Numbered from the stretch's first letter, positions 41,745 through 53,056 are shown. The stretch: DNA of 64,000 bases from Macrosoma leucophasiata (GCA_036365455.1 JAWQUS010000017.1:6324001-6388000), one strand, 5' to 3'. Notes: generated by a model from the letters alone, not told the origin. Numbers and translations: made by a program.

Positions 41745-42332
41745 AAGTTATATATTTTTGGTAGTATAATAAAAAAATATCTCTAAAGTCATAGTTACTG
41801 GATATGTCACATTACCTACAATGTTTAGAAATACATAATTCAGGAAGTCAATCGCTTTGTTCCGGCTTAAACGTCACTATTTACCTATTTGCACCTCAAT
41901 TTTAAAAAGCTGTATTTTATAGCAGTAAAAAGTATGAAACAATTTTTCATATCTAAGTTTTCTACGAACTTTTCGACCAAAACTACCAAAAACTCGCAAC
42001 AACCAATTTCAGTGACGTCGCAATTCTTCCCAACTCATTGTTGTCCGCGCCGTGGGGAACGCTAATGAATTCTATTGTTATAAAAACCAACATTGTTTGG
42101 TCGAGCAACAGTTTGCGGTAACGTCGAAAAGTATGCGCAGCTTAGTAGTTGATCAGTAATTAAATACTAATGAAAATCAAAATTTCTGCGTTTTCGCATA
42201 GCCACATAGATTTAGTGGCGTATTTTGTAAAGTAGGTACTCAATGTAACTAGGTACCTAGTTACACGAAATCAATGCCTCAGGTAAAGAAACATCGTAAA
42301 ATAAAATTATTAGACGAATGTTTTACTTATAT
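41745..42332. other. No recognised gene
   Basis: AT-rich. A 20-bp perfect palindrome GTAACTAGGTACCTAGTTAC lies at 42245-42264. Confidence 0.35.
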
Positions 42333-42525
42333 TTCTCGTCAGCTCGGGGTCCAATTTGAACCTCGGAATTTTGTTAGCCTTTTCGAGAATTTTGATGCAC
42401 TTTGTAATGGGTTGCATTTGGCGGGACCTCTCTCTGACGGCAATAGTTAGTATACACAAATAGGCCCAGCAGAACACATGGGGACTATTGTAATGAGAAT
42501 TGACTTGCTAAACCTTGGTAACAAG
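42333..42525. repeat. Dispersed repeat, second copy of the 29035 family
   Basis: TCGTCAGCTCGGGGTCCAAT, TTCGAGAATTTTGATGCACT, GGCGGGACCTCTCTCTGACG and GGGGACTATTGTAATGAGAA match 29040-29260. The GC-rich right part is absent. Confidence 0.65.
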
Positions 42526-42652
42526 AAATTTCAGTGAAGCCGCGATTCTTTCATACCTACTCATTGTTGTTTGCGCCGTGGGGCATGCTAATGAATTCCA
42601 TTGTCATAAAACAAACATTGCAACCCGGTACCGCGCCCGGCGAGGTGATAGT

Positions 42653-42836
42653 AAATACGCTTACACTCACAGTCCCACACTAGATATAAACCTGTGTCGT
42701 GGGTGCCGTTGTACACACACAAACACCCAGACGCGAAACAAATATCTCTGGCCATACAAATTTTGTACCGGTACGGGGATCGATCGACCCTTCAAATCGA
42801 GCGGTCGCCACACTCCACTGGACTAACCGGGTCGTC
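42653..42836 (-). repeat. SINE-A copy, reverse
   Basis: AAATACGCTTACACTCACAG to CTGGACTAACCGGGTCGTC. The B box is altered (GGGGATCGATCGACCC). Confidence 0.75.
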
Positions 42837-43635
42837 TAATAAAGTAAGTATTGGTGGTATAGTAAAACACACGTGAGAAATCCTATAATAATGTTTACGT
42901 ACCTATATTACCAGTGCCGGATTAGCCATATAGCAGGAGTAGCAAATTCTACGGGCCCCGTGCCTGTACCCAAAAAAAACACAAATATGTAATACACCTT
43001 AGCTATTCTCAAAGGGAGCGTTGACCACTAATTATATTACCTATATTATTATGTTGCAAGTTGGCAATACCACAATACTTACAGGGGGAATCCCCTAAAT
43101 TTGTTTTCGATTCCTTTTCGTAAATGTTGTTTAATTTACATCCTAAATTTCAGTAGGCAATGTAACTCTAAGGTCACATTTGCTACGGGCCCCGCACCGG
43201 CTTTATCCGGCACTGTATATTACACCTATCGATTACGTAATATTAAAGATTTCAATGCCACGTGCGCCACTAACGGAGTAGAGAGAGATTGTGGAGCACC
43301 AATATTTTTGTTTTTTTAATCACTTTCGTGATATTACCGGAAAGATGAAAAAATAACTGGAGGAATGATAAATAATGGCTCAAACTTTTGAAATTACAAC
43401 TGGACATTTTTACAAACTGTACCTATAAATATTCGCCGTTACTACTTAAAAATAGCCTATGTAAGTATCTTAAAATTTGTTATAAGCAGATTTTAATGTT
43501 AGTTTGTGAAGCTCACAACTAAATTAGGTAATGAGATGTTTCGTCTATGCCTTCATTTCAGACACATTGCGTAGTAAATATAATTTTCTATTCACATAAT
43601 GTTATTATTGCTGAATAATGGAAGTGTTTTTTAAT
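42837..43635. other. No recognised gene
   Basis: Two copies of ACGGGCCCCG context (42951 and 43186), each near a CCGGATTAGCC or CCGGCTTTATCCGGCACTG phrase in inverted order, suggest a small MITE spanning about 42913-43216. Otherwise AT-rich. Confidence 0.35.
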
Positions 43636-43885
43636 TTTATGAAAGTAGCAAACAAGCATGTAGTTCACATTGATGTTAAGTGATGACTGCAGCCTATACC
43701 ACACAAAAACCAAAGTCAAAATGCAGATGCGTTACCACTCCTGAGGCCTAAAGTGTTATGCCTTTGTGCCGGAAATTACAGGGCCGTACATTTACCACCT
43801 GACCGGAACACGATAGTGGCAAGTATATTAGGTAATGCAGTGGTGCCTACGTCGCGAGCTTCGTCACTGGAGCTCTACCTCTAGT
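43636..43885 (-). repeat. Family R copy with internal deletion
   Basis: TTTTATGAAAGTAGCAAACA to GGAGCTCTACCTCTAGTAG. The segment with GAACACTACCATTTAGC is missing. Confidence 0.75.
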
Positions 43886-44380
43886 AGTGAGTGTAAGCGT
43901 ATTTATTTGTATTTAGTGATTTTCGATACAGAAGCGAAACAATCTTCGATATATATCGGTCTCAAAAATATCAAAACATTTGCATAGGTCTATTACTTTT
44001 TTATGTAGATACGTACCTATAGACTATCGATAATACTGACAATCAATTTAAATTGCGTCCTTGTTTGCCCATTCACTATCATGTTCCACAAAATAAATCT
44101 AGTCAATTCCATTAACCTCGCCTACCTGTCCCCAAACTCTAGCCATCAAATTTAGTCTATGTCCGGTGAGTTTTATAAGACCTCGTTACACAGTGTCTTT
44201 TGTAATTTCGCTAAAAGGGTACGTTGGGTCGAGTGAGCATTTGTATGTTAATTGTGATCCGTCCACCTCAGTTGAGTACACAACGGAATTAACCATGAGG
44301 GGGTCATACGATTTTCACGGGCAAAATTTGTTTTCCGCGACATATTTACTGTGTTTGGCTAAAGTTTGTAATTATTTTAA
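43886..44380. other. No recognised gene
   Basis: The frame at 44166-44429 overlaps family R at its end and has no recognised domain. Confidence 0.3.
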
Positions 44381-44665
44381 TTTTTTTTTATGGAATGGAA
44401 GTGGCAAACAACCTTCCAGTTCACATTGATGTTAAGTGATGACTGCAGCCTATAGACACCCACACAAAGACCAAGGTCAAAATGCAGATGCGTTACCGCT
44501 CCTGAGGTCTAAGGTGTTATGCCTCTGTGCCGGAAATTACAGGGCCCTACATTACCACCTTACCGGAGCACGATAGTGCTGACTACCATTTAACGGCAAG
44601 TATATTAGGTAATGCGGTGGTGCCTACGCCTGCGAGCTTCGTCACTGGAACTCTACCACTAGTAA
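44381..44665 (-). repeat. Family R copy, near full length
   Basis: TTTTTTTTTATGGAATGGAA to GGAACTCTACCACTAGTAAA. Confidence 0.75.
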
Positions 44666-44708
44666 AAATAATAAATAATAATAGATAATAGAAAGAAACT
44701 GTATAAAG

Positions 44709-44765
44709 TACTGAGAAATTTCCAGAAAATGGAAAAATCCCAACAGAATCAGACATAAAGGACTG
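44709..44765 (-). repeat. SINE-B internal fragment
   Basis: AATTTCCAGAAAATGGAAAA with ATCCCAACAGAATCAGA; about 55 bp of the SINE body. Confidence 0.55.
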
Positions 44766-44869
44766 CCAAAAATTGGTATGCAGACTATTTGTTACTCTAA
44801 AGAAAACAAGATAAAGAATTTTCTAATTTTTAGGGAATTTGATTGGGACATTTCTGCGGGATCGTACAT

Positions 44870-45211
44870 TTTGAATTATACATAAAACGAAATCCACGTG
44901 GGCGAAGCCGCGGGCTACAGCTAGTAGGTATTAAAATAACCGCTTTTTACTTAATGCAGATGTATGTATACACGGTACATATACCAAAACCATATTTTAT
45001 TACAATTTTTGTCTATCTGTCTGTCTGTCTGTTTGTACCCGATATCTCGGGAACAGCCTGACCGATTTTGACGGGACTTTCACCGGCAGATAGGTGACGT
45101 AATAAGGAGTAACTTAGGCTACTTTTATACCAGCTTCGCTTACGACTTCGTCCGGGTAGATACTGAACAGTCATAAATTCTCACGCGGACGAAGTCGCGG
45201 GCACAGCTAGT
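44870..45211 (+). mobile_element. Two abutting Helitron-like termini
   Basis: The first ends CACGTGGGCGAAGCCGCGGG...CAGCTAGT at 44921-44925. The second begins directly after (ATTAAAATAACCGCTTTTTA) and ends GCGGACGAAGTCGCGGGCAC then AGCTAGT at 45205-45211. Arrangement in tandem with each end CTAGT is as expected for Helitrons inserting next to one another at short AT sites. Confidence 0.65.
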
Positions 45212-46082
45212 ATCAAATATAAGAACATATAACATTCTCGGTTGCAAAAGATAAGTGAAATTGAACGTAACGTTAAATATTCCGCAAGAAGTATCCCGAT
45301 AGGTACAATAATTGAATATTATTGGAAGCGCACATTTCTGTGTAAAAGCCGTTCTCCTTTGAGACGGGGAAGTTTCGTACGAGTCTGTACAAAGCCGTGC
45401 TGAAAATATTTCAAGATAAAACAAAAGGTAATAAACGAGAAGGGATAAATACTTATTACAGATTATTAAACATGGACGTAACATACGCACACGTAACAAA
45501 AAATGCGACCCGGTTACTTAGTCCAGTGTGAGATGACCGTTTGATTCGAAGAAAGATAACAAAATCTAACAAATCAAATTAACTTAAAATAATATTTATA
45601 GCAAGGTACTAGTAACACTACAATAGCCTAGTACTTTACAGAACCAACAATAAACTTCTTGCTCCGACATATTATAATGTTTTATATATTATATGATAAT
45701 GTTTATGTTTTAATTACTATATATGTATATATATAGTATCGTGTATTTTCTAATAAGTAATACTTTTGTTTTTATAGTTTCTCCGTCTTTAACTGTTGTG
45801 CCGCTCGGTTAGCTCTCTAGACTCCCGATGGTTAACTGGAAAGAAGCGTTTTTAGCGTTAAGTTCGCCATTTGTCAATATGTTTAATATTGTGGCAATAA
45901 AGTATTAAATAAAGTACCTGGTTGACCGAGCTTCGCTCCGTAGACTAATGGTTCTTCTCTTCATCAATAGATGGCGTTAGTCGTCGATTGTGAAGAAAAT
46001 TTATTATTAACTTGGAACCGAGCTTTTCTTGGACCTGGAACCTAAATAAATCGATTTCTTGACCCGAAAAACCCCTAATCTG
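45212..46082. other. No recognised gene; SINE-A head remnant at 45505-45552
   Basis: GCGACCCGGTTACTTAGTCC with GAGATGACCGTTTGATTCGA is a SINE-A head cut before its B box. The remainder is AT-rich. Confidence 0.45.
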
Positions 46083-46123
46083 TAAGTTTCAAGAAAATCG
46101 TAGGAGCCGTTTCCGAGATCTTG

Positions 46124-46127
<4 letters not shown>

Positions 46128-46177
<50 letters not shown>
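46128..46177. repeat. (TA)n microsatellite
   Basis: About 50 bases of alternating TA directly upstream of a SINE-A. A second, shorter TA tract follows the duplicated flank at about 46442. Confidence 0.95.
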
Positions 46178-46181
<4 letters not shown>

Positions 46182-46192
46182 AAGTGCTTGTT

Positions 46193-46390
46193 GACGACCC
46201 GGTTAGTCCAGCGGTGCGAAACCACCGTTTGATTCGAAGGGTCGCGGGTTCGATCCCCGCACCGGAACCAATGTTTGTATGGCCTACAGATATTTGTTTC
46301 GGGTCTGGGTGTTTGTGTATGTGTTGTATGTGTACAACGGCACCCACGACACAGATTTATACCTACTGTGGGGCTGTGAGTGTAAGCATA
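46193..46390 (+). repeat. SINE-A copy, full length
   Basis: GACGACCCGGTTAGTCCAGC, B box GCGGGTTCGATCCCCGCACC, and body to GTGAGTGTAAGCATA. A ~50-bp sequence (AAGAAAATCGTAGGAGCCGT and TTCCGAGATCTTGATTCTAT) occurs on both sides, at 46091 and 46409. Confidence 0.85.
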
Positions 46391-46707
46391 TAAAAAAAGG
46401 TATTCAAGAAAATCGTTGGAGCCGTTTCCGAGATCTTGATTCTATATATATATACAAGAATTGCTCGCTTAAAGGTATTAGATAGATAAAATAAATAAAT
46501 ATTATAAGACCGTGAAACACCGACATAAAGAAATAGCAACACTAGGTACGGTGTGAATGACCAAGAGAGGGTTAGCGAGTCTAATGAGACTAAACGTTTG
46601 CGTTATTAATACTAATGGCCTCTCGCTAGGGTTAGCTCTAAGTGAGCAATTCCTGTAAAAGTTTCACACTTAAATCACCGCATCATGGCTTTTCTATATA
46701 CTTTTTC

Positions 46708-46806
46708 TTTTTATGTAATGAAAGTGGCAAACAAGAATGCAGTTCGCATTGATGTATGGCTCACACAAAGACCAAGGTCAAAATTCAGATGCGTTACCAC
46801 TCCACG
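46708..46806 (-). repeat. Family R fragment
   Basis: TTTTTATGTAATGAAAGTGG to GATGCGTTACCACTCC; only the A-rich-end third is present. Confidence 0.65.
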
Positions 46807-46933
46807 GAGTTAGGTTTAAGTTAGGAATTTGTAGAGTCTGGTTCGTCTCTAATATATCTTAAATAGGTAAAGCGTTTTAAGTTAAAGGTGCAAATACACA
46901 ATAAATATAGCTTTTTCAATCTCAATCGAAATA

Positions 46934-47038
46934 TGACTAATACTTATGTGGAGGAACGGGTGGAAGTGTTCCTCCAACGAAAAGGGAGGATCCTCCGACC
47001 AGGCGAGGTGGTAGCTGACGGGCCGCTGCCCAACGATT
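46934..47038 (+). other. Short open frame, 34 codons, unrecognised
   Basis: ATG-started frame reading MTNTYVEERVEVFLQRKGRI then LRPGEVVADGPLPND and a stop, with locally higher GC than its surroundings. No family recognised; it may be a repeat fragment. Confidence 0.15.
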
Positions 47039-47711
47039 GACGTTGGGAAGTTGTATAATTATATGCCAACTCTTGAGAAATCTTCGTATGTGCGATGTTA
47101 TACGATTGACACACCATCTACTTTACTAGACAAGTACTGTGAGGTTTCATTGTATTCGCCTAGTTGGCGCCTTAATGCAGTGGATGCTACACTAACTTTA
47201 AAATATTTGACTGCATATTTTTAAGTCATGAACGTTACCTTAACTAAACTAGAAAAGTTGAAACCAAATAAAAACGAAAATATATTGCTCTCATATCCTA
47301 ACAAAAACCCGACTTTACAGTAAACAAACATCACTAACGACTACGAAACTACATTTTTCGAACCTTTCACCTTATTTTAAACATGTTCGCACGTCACAAA
47401 GCTCGCATTAGGGATGACGTTAGCAGTGAAAGATGTTCCAACATTATCTTGGGAACGAAGGGGGTTTAGCTCGTCAATTGTAGGTTCTGTACATAAACAA
47501 ATTAAATTGTTAATTTCTGCAGATTTTTATAGATATTAAAAAAAACAGTCTTCATAACTATCAGGACATTCATACATAAATTAATTATGCACACAAAAGA
47601 TTTCTTTACGTTAAGAGAATGATCATTAAATATTATCTTTTTAATGTGTAATAAATTTGTATCATGTTTATAGATAAAACTTAAGATCATAGTGAAGTTG
47701 CGTTCCAATTT
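47039..47711. other. No recognised gene
   Basis: AT-rich; nothing supported. Confidence 0.3.
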
Positions 47712-47880
47712 CTAAGGCCTAAAGTAATTTACTATTATGCTTTAAAATATAGGATGGAAAATTACCACGCGACCGAAATTGATGTGATATCGAACGCTAA
47801 AGTAAGCAGGTTAAGTAGGCATGTAAATTATGCGGTGGTATCTACCCCTATATGGCCCTGGAGCTCTACGAGTACCAGAG
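47712..47880 (-). repeat. Family R copy, heavily diverged
   Basis: AAATTATGCGGTGGTATCTACC and CCTGGAGCTCTACGAGTACC keep the family order; old copy. Confidence 0.5.
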
Positions 47881-47988
47881 TTAATGTGATGCCCGTTGAG
47901 TTCTTAAATCACTACAAATATCAGTTTCTGATTAATACACTGCAATGAAAGTTTGGCCTGAGAAGTTATCTATAGAAAAGTATCGACT

Positions 47989-48335
47989 GCCTCGTTGCCT
48001 TAGTGGTCGCAATCGCGATGGTGAAGCCCCTCAGGCAGAACTGTAATGTACTGAAAACTGATCAAAAATTTGTTATTGGGTTTTTTCTGTAAGGAAATTC
48101 ACAGTAGTAGCCTGGTCTGGTCGTGCCTGGGAGAACACGTAAAGCCGTCGGTCCTGCGCCCGATCTTTCTCCGGTTGTATCGGCTTGCCGTCCCATCGGG
48201 CTATGAGAGTGAAGGAATAGAGAGTGTACCTGTGTTTGTGCATACACTTGTGCACTAATAATATCTCCCGCGCAGTCGGCTAGTCTTCGTTAAGATTGGC
48301 CGCCGTGACCGAAATTCGGACTGGAGGACGTTATT
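47989..48335 (+). repeat. SINE-C copy with replaced B-box segment
   Basis: CTGCCTCGTTGCCTTAGTGG to CCGAAATTCGGACTGGAGGA. Between the A-box region and AGTAGCCTGGTCTGGTCG the normal B-box sequence is replaced by AT-rich DNA. Confidence 0.8.
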
Positions 48336-48586
48336 ATTAAGGAAAGTTTGACATCATGAGAACTCGACTTTATACATTGTTTGACTTTACGAAAGTTTGA
48401 CGTTATGGTAGTAATCCATTTTAATTTTAAACTAGCGTTAAAGACTCCAATTTCAAGAATTTGACATTAAATACATGTCACAATCTATACTTCCATACTA
48501 ATTCTACTTTGCTTGTTTATTTGTTTGAACGCGCTAATCTCAAGAACTAAAATACTAATTTAAAAAATATGAACTTGACCTATTAG

Positions 48587-48814
48587 GTCGTGGTAGGTCA
48601 GTCTTGGTCTTTCTGGGCCTCTGCAACCATCCACATTCGCATTGTATATCTGTTTAGTCATTCGCTCATTCGACAGTCTTAGGAATCGGCGTGCATGTAT
48701 GAAGAGAATGATGAAGGTAGACGAGGCACGAGAGGTATGTCAGGACCGGGATATTTGGCGCTCTACACTCTCTGCCTACCCCGTTAGGGACCTGGCGTTA
48801 AGTTACATACATAT
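48587..48814. pseudogene. RTE-like LINE 3' end with an internal inversion
   Basis: 48587-48676 reads in minus orientation (on +: CAGTCTTGGTCTTTCTGGGC, then TCATTCGCTCATTCGAC). From 48677 it flips to plus (GTCTTAGGAATCGGCGTGCA, encoding RACMKRMMKVDEAREVCQDR) and ends in ATACATACATATATA. A 5' inversion of this kind is the known product of twin priming in LINE integration. Confidence 0.8.
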
Positions 48815-50350
48815 ATATATAAAAAAATATTTTAATGAAAGATAGTCCATTTATCAAAAAAGGGTAACAATATAGGTTATATAACATCACGCTTTGCGAA
48901 CGAAGTCGTGGCCACAGCTTGTAAATAAATAAACATCACAATAACGATATGAACTGGAATATTTTCACTTTATTATAAACCCGTTCACACGTCACAAAGC
49001 TAGCATTAGAGATGCCGTTAGGAGGGAAACATGTTCGAAGTTAATCCTTAGAAACGAAGGTGAATTTGGCTTCCAAACTACGGGTTCTATATCTTTTTAA
49101 CAACGATCTTGAAATTTTAGTTCTGCTTAGTTGTAATATCCGAGTTTGGCAAACGAAATATGGATTGAAAGTTGTCATGACTTGTTTCTGAAGAAATATT
49201 AAGGCCGAATTGCATCATCTTACTTTAGCTTCAACAAATTTGTTAAACCTCATTGAAATGTCGTCATGCAACTATTTGAAAATAGTTGAATGACGTATAA
49301 CGTAACTTTAATTGCTAACCTTAACCAGCCGGTTAACTTTACTGAGGTGAGCTGGTTAATTTTAAATTAAGCCTCAATCATCTGTCAGATGTAAAGTACA
49401 GTGCTCATCAATAAATATTGCACATCGAGCCTACGAAAGAGACAATCGGCTAGTTCCGACTTCGTAGAGCGTTATCTCTGCTGCACACTGCCTACGTAAG
49501 CACTAATAGTCCCGTATTGGTCAAAACTTGATCAAAATGGTGGACAAATGTCAAATAGGTAAGGTGCGAAAGAGATAACGCTCTACAGACCCGAAATAAG
49601 CCGAGTCTCCTTCCAAAGGTCGATGTGTATTTCTTGATAGTATAGACCGGTATTATCAGGGTTGACAATACCTTCAGTATCTGTGAACTCTGATAACTAT
49701 AACTAGACCAAAAATATAGTAATTGTGCAACACATTTTGCAGTCACTGCTAAAGTTAATGACACGGTTATTGGTAAAATTTACAAATAACTTTAACCATT
49801 CCTTTGGTGCAACTGCACCTTAGTGTATGTTGTTATTTTATTTTTTCTTATAATTTTAATCATTATAATGATTGGTTTGATCTACTGGAATAAACAATAG
49901 GGAGAATGATACCTACGAGTAGGTATATTACAATAAATATCACTTCTCTACTATAGAAAAAAGGTAAGCATTTGTATTCATTTTAAACAAAGAAGCTCCC
50001 TTTATATTTGGGATACATTCGAGAAACTTAAAAAAACAACTTTATTATGACTGTGATTTTTATGATAACATGGGAATTTCATAAATTCTTCGGAAACCTG
50101 TGACCGCCAGTTCAACTCGCACTTGGCCACTTTTTCACGAATATTTTCGTTTTGTTAAGCGTTATTTTATAAAATGGTTTATTTTACAATGGAACCCTAA
50201 AACATTTGTGTTACGTTTTACGCAAAGTTTGAACATGACAGGAGTGTGCCTCCAAATAAACTGTGATTGATATGTCACTATATTTTTACATTAGCCTAAT
50301 GTCGAAGCCTGTTTTCCTCCAATGTTTACTTATGCATATTCTACTAAGCC
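48815..50350. other. No recognised gene; small inverted-repeat element near 49464-49586
   Basis: GTAGAGCGTTATCTCT at 49464-49479 is repeated inverted at 49571-49586, about 90 bp apart. The rest is AT-rich without coding support. Confidence 0.45.
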
Positions 50351-50354
50351 TGAT

Positions 50355-50625
50355 ATGCCCGCGAAGAAGCTTTGAATTCTTTGGTCACATTGCCAGAAAG
50401 AGAGGTGACAACTTTGAAAAGACGCTACTAACTGGGAAAGCACCGGGGAAAAGACCCAGGGGCTGAAGCCCACTACGATGGTCCGACCAAATTCGCTCCA
50501 CGTTAGAAGCCACAGTTTGCCAAGCCATCCACATCGCCGAGGATAGGACGACATGGCGTAACATCGTCCAATCGAGAGTTATTCGTCGAGGTCACGACCC
50601 TCAGCATTGAGGACACACGACGCAA
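50355..50625 (+). pseudogene. Non-LTR RT C-terminal fragment, better copy
   Basis: Reads RSFEFFGHIARKRGDNFEKT and LLTGKAPGKRPRG, a TGA, then SPLRWSDQIRSTLEATVCQA, IHIAEDRTTWRNIVQSRVIR and RGHDPQH with a stop. This is the C-terminal region of an insect endonuclease-reverse transcriptase, related to the fragment at 18541-18880. No catalytic residues remain. Confidence 0.75.
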
Positions 50626-50819
50626 GGAGGAGGATTCCACTAAGACGTTGAAAATACATAATATCTTTACTATTTTACTTGTAAAAACAGGGGGAGATGT
50701 ACTGACAAATGGTTGGTGTAACTGACAATGGATAATGATTTTTATTCTGTCTTACTTTATATTAATTCCCGTGAAAATATTCCGGGGTGCTTTAGAGAAT
50801 TTTTAACTAGAATAAAATA
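50626..50819. other. No recognised feature
   Basis: Possible LINE 3' UTR remnant following the ORF end. Confidence 0.3.
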
Positions 50820-51045
50820 TTATTTTCCCCGAGAAGTCAATAGCGTGTCGGGCCACGCGCAGTGTAGGGTTCCGTAGTTTTTAGGCTTGATTAATGTAAT
50901 GAAAAAAGAATATATATTTTCTATGGAATTGTTCAAACATTTCCAGTAAAATACATTTGGTCGACTATTACTCGCAAAGTTGTAAAGTCAACTTAAGTGT
51001 GATAGTTTTCCTTTAATTAATTTCGTTATAACCATCCATATGTAC
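50820..51045 (-). repeat. Inverted partial copy of the 33790-34385 repeat
   Basis: GTCGGGCCACGCGCAGTGTA, GGGTTCCGTAG and ACATTTGGTCGACTATTACT correspond, reversed, to 34230-34385. Confidence 0.6.
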
Positions 51046-51051
51046 CACCTT

Positions 51052-51250
51052 GACGACCCGGTTAGTCAAGCGGTGTGAGATGACCGTTTGATTCGAAGGG
51101 TCGCGGGTTCCCCGCAACGGAACAAATATTTGTATGACCTACAGATATTTGTTTCGGGTCTGGGTGTTTGTGTATGTGTTGTATGTGTACAACGGCACCC
51201 ACGACACAGGTTTATACCTACTGTGGGGCTGTGTAGTGTATTTTATTTTT
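51052..51250 (+). repeat. SINE-A copy with B-box deletion
   Basis: GACGACCCGGTTAGTCAAGC; the B box is shortened to GCGGGTTCCCCGC. The body is intact to GTGTAGTGTATTTTATTT. Confidence 0.8.
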
Positions 51251-51411
51251 TACTGATCTGAGGGGATTAAATATGCATATTTCGTTTTGTGACCAATTTT
51301 CAAAGTTCTGCGTGATTATAAGTTATTAACTAACGGGACTTTTTGCTCAACCCCGAAATCGATCGAACCATTGGAATTAACATTATTTACGTTCTGTAAA
51401 GTCTGAAGATG

Positions 51412-51560
51412 GGGTCAATAGTTTTAGGAATCGGCATGCATGTGTGAAAATAATGATGAACGTAGAAGAAACACATGAGGTGTGCCATCACCGGGATATT
51501 TGCCGCTCCTCACTCTCTTCCTACCCCGTGAGGGATTTGGCGAGAATATACATACATCCG
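51412..51560 (+). pseudogene. RTE-like LINE C-terminal fragment, old
   Basis: TTTTAGGAATCGGCATGCAT, GAAACACATGAGGTGTGCCA and CTACCCCGTGAGGGATTTGG retain the family's order with many substitutions, ending ATATACATACAT. Confidence 0.6.
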
Positions 51561-52384
51561 TTTTCATTGAGGTACCTGGGAAATAGTTCTAAAATATTTA
51601 AAGGTATATGAAATTATTATTTACATACAACAGCATCCATGTATTACGTTTTAGGCTGTTCACATGACAAAATCGTACCCCAAATAAACTGTGATGGATA
51701 GGCCACTATATTTTTACATTAGCCCGACGTCGAAGCGTGTTTTCCTTGCAACTTTTATTTATTCAGAATTTTGTTGGAATTTATTTATCCTGTATAAAAT
51801 ATTCCTCAAAGAAGGTAACTGACAATCCATTTTGATTTGAAATGTTTTATCATTCATGTTTTGTAATCGTGATTCAACATAATTTTCCCTCAATTAAGCA
51901 ATTTGGGTATACTATCCCTAGGATTCCAGGTGTGAAGTTACGCTTTTACGTTTTATACCTATTGAAAAAGACAAATCAGATAATAATAAGGTTATTTATT
52001 CATTTTCCAACTCATGATAATAATACGTGCGTTAATGTTGCTAGATTCACAACAACAGTTTTCAGGTTATACTTATGTGGTGTAGGACTAAAGAGCATTG
52101 ATACCATTACTTTCAATAATCTGTCTGTTGCTAAATTGTACAACATTATTAACCAACCGCAATTATAATTTAGCTGACAAAAATATACTTGCCTATTATT
52201 ATTCGTGGATAGCCCAGCTGGCGACGAATAATGCGAAGATGTTTTAAAAATCAAAAAATGACATTTATATATTCTAAATTCAAGAAAAACACTGCCTGTC
52301 TCCATTTTTCTTTACTTTAGTGATAATAGAATTAAAAAGTTACTCTGATTGACTACGGATTTAAAGTAAATAGCTGAATAAAAG
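51561..52384. other. No recognised gene
   Basis: GGTGTGAAGTTACGCTTTTACG at about 51929 resembles a SINE-B tail end. The frame 51842-52168 has no domain. Confidence 0.3.
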
Positions 52385-52492
52385 TAATATGTATGTATGA
52401 ATCTTCACGCCAGGTCCTTAAAGGGGTAGGCAGAGAGTGTAGAGCGCCAGGTATCCCGGTCCTGACAAACCTCTCGTGCCTCGTCTACCATA
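52385..52492 (-). pseudogene. RTE-like LINE extreme 3' end
   Basis: GTATGTATGAATCTTCACGC, AAAGGGGTAGGCAGAGAGTG and TCCTGACAAACCTCTCGTGC, then a sharp junction with a SINE-B head at about 52489. Confidence 0.7.
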
Positions 52493-52545
52493 ACTGGTTC
52501 AGTATCCTAGTGGTAGCAGGCCACTACTACTACGCTAGAAGTAAA
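52489..52545 (+). repeat. SINE-B head fragment fused to LINE end
   Basis: AGTATCCTAGTGGTAGCAGG and CCACTACTACTACGCTAG. It stops before the B box. Confidence 0.65.
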
Positions 52546-52909
52546 AGTAATATAACGACATATAACTCACCAAAAGTAAAATTAACATACTTCTGCTAAA
52601 TATACTCATACACACGGACCGTTTCAATCAAAAACAGTAAATAAAGGGCATTCAAACCTGCAATAACATGCACAGGGCAATAACGTCAATAACTAGATAC
52701 GGTATCGGGATCGACGCAATCCCAATGAAATCGTGTTTCACAGAATATTTCCTGCGCCTGAAAATAAATAGGCTTTTCAAGCTTGAAATATGACTACAGT
52801 GGACCAGTATGAAGAATTATTGAGTCGCTTGCAAAATTGGACTATCACCTGTTTTCCACTGTTTCCTATTGATGAATTTGTTAGGTAATAGATGTTACCT
52901 TACAGTTAT
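52546..52909. other. No recognised gene
   Basis: AT-rich; nothing supported. Confidence 0.3.
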
Positions 52910-53056
52910 ACTATTTATTTTTCGAAATAACACATGCGAGTAAACTTTAGAAATTAAAAAAAAAACGGAAAGAAAAAATTGACTTCGGGCAGGAATCGAA
53001 CCTGCGACCTCAGGATAACCAGTCCAGCCGCTTTACCACTTAGCTACCGAAGTCCC
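52910..53056 (-). repeat. tRNA-like repeat, best-folded copy (GGT anticodon)
   Basis: The minus strand 53053-52982 gives a 7-bp acceptor stem ACTTCGG/CCGAAGT without mismatch, D arm GCTAAGTGGTAAAGC, anticodon loop CTGGTTA (GGT), and T arm GCAGGTTCGATTCCTGC. A T-rich tract follows (ATTTTTTCTTTCCGTTTTTT), as at Pol III terminators. The anticodon stem has a T-T mismatch. A GGT threonine anticodon is not used by eukaryotic nuclear tRNAs as far as I know. The shared downstream sequence with 38430-38605 shows it is a mobile tRNA-like unit. Confidence 0.6.
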
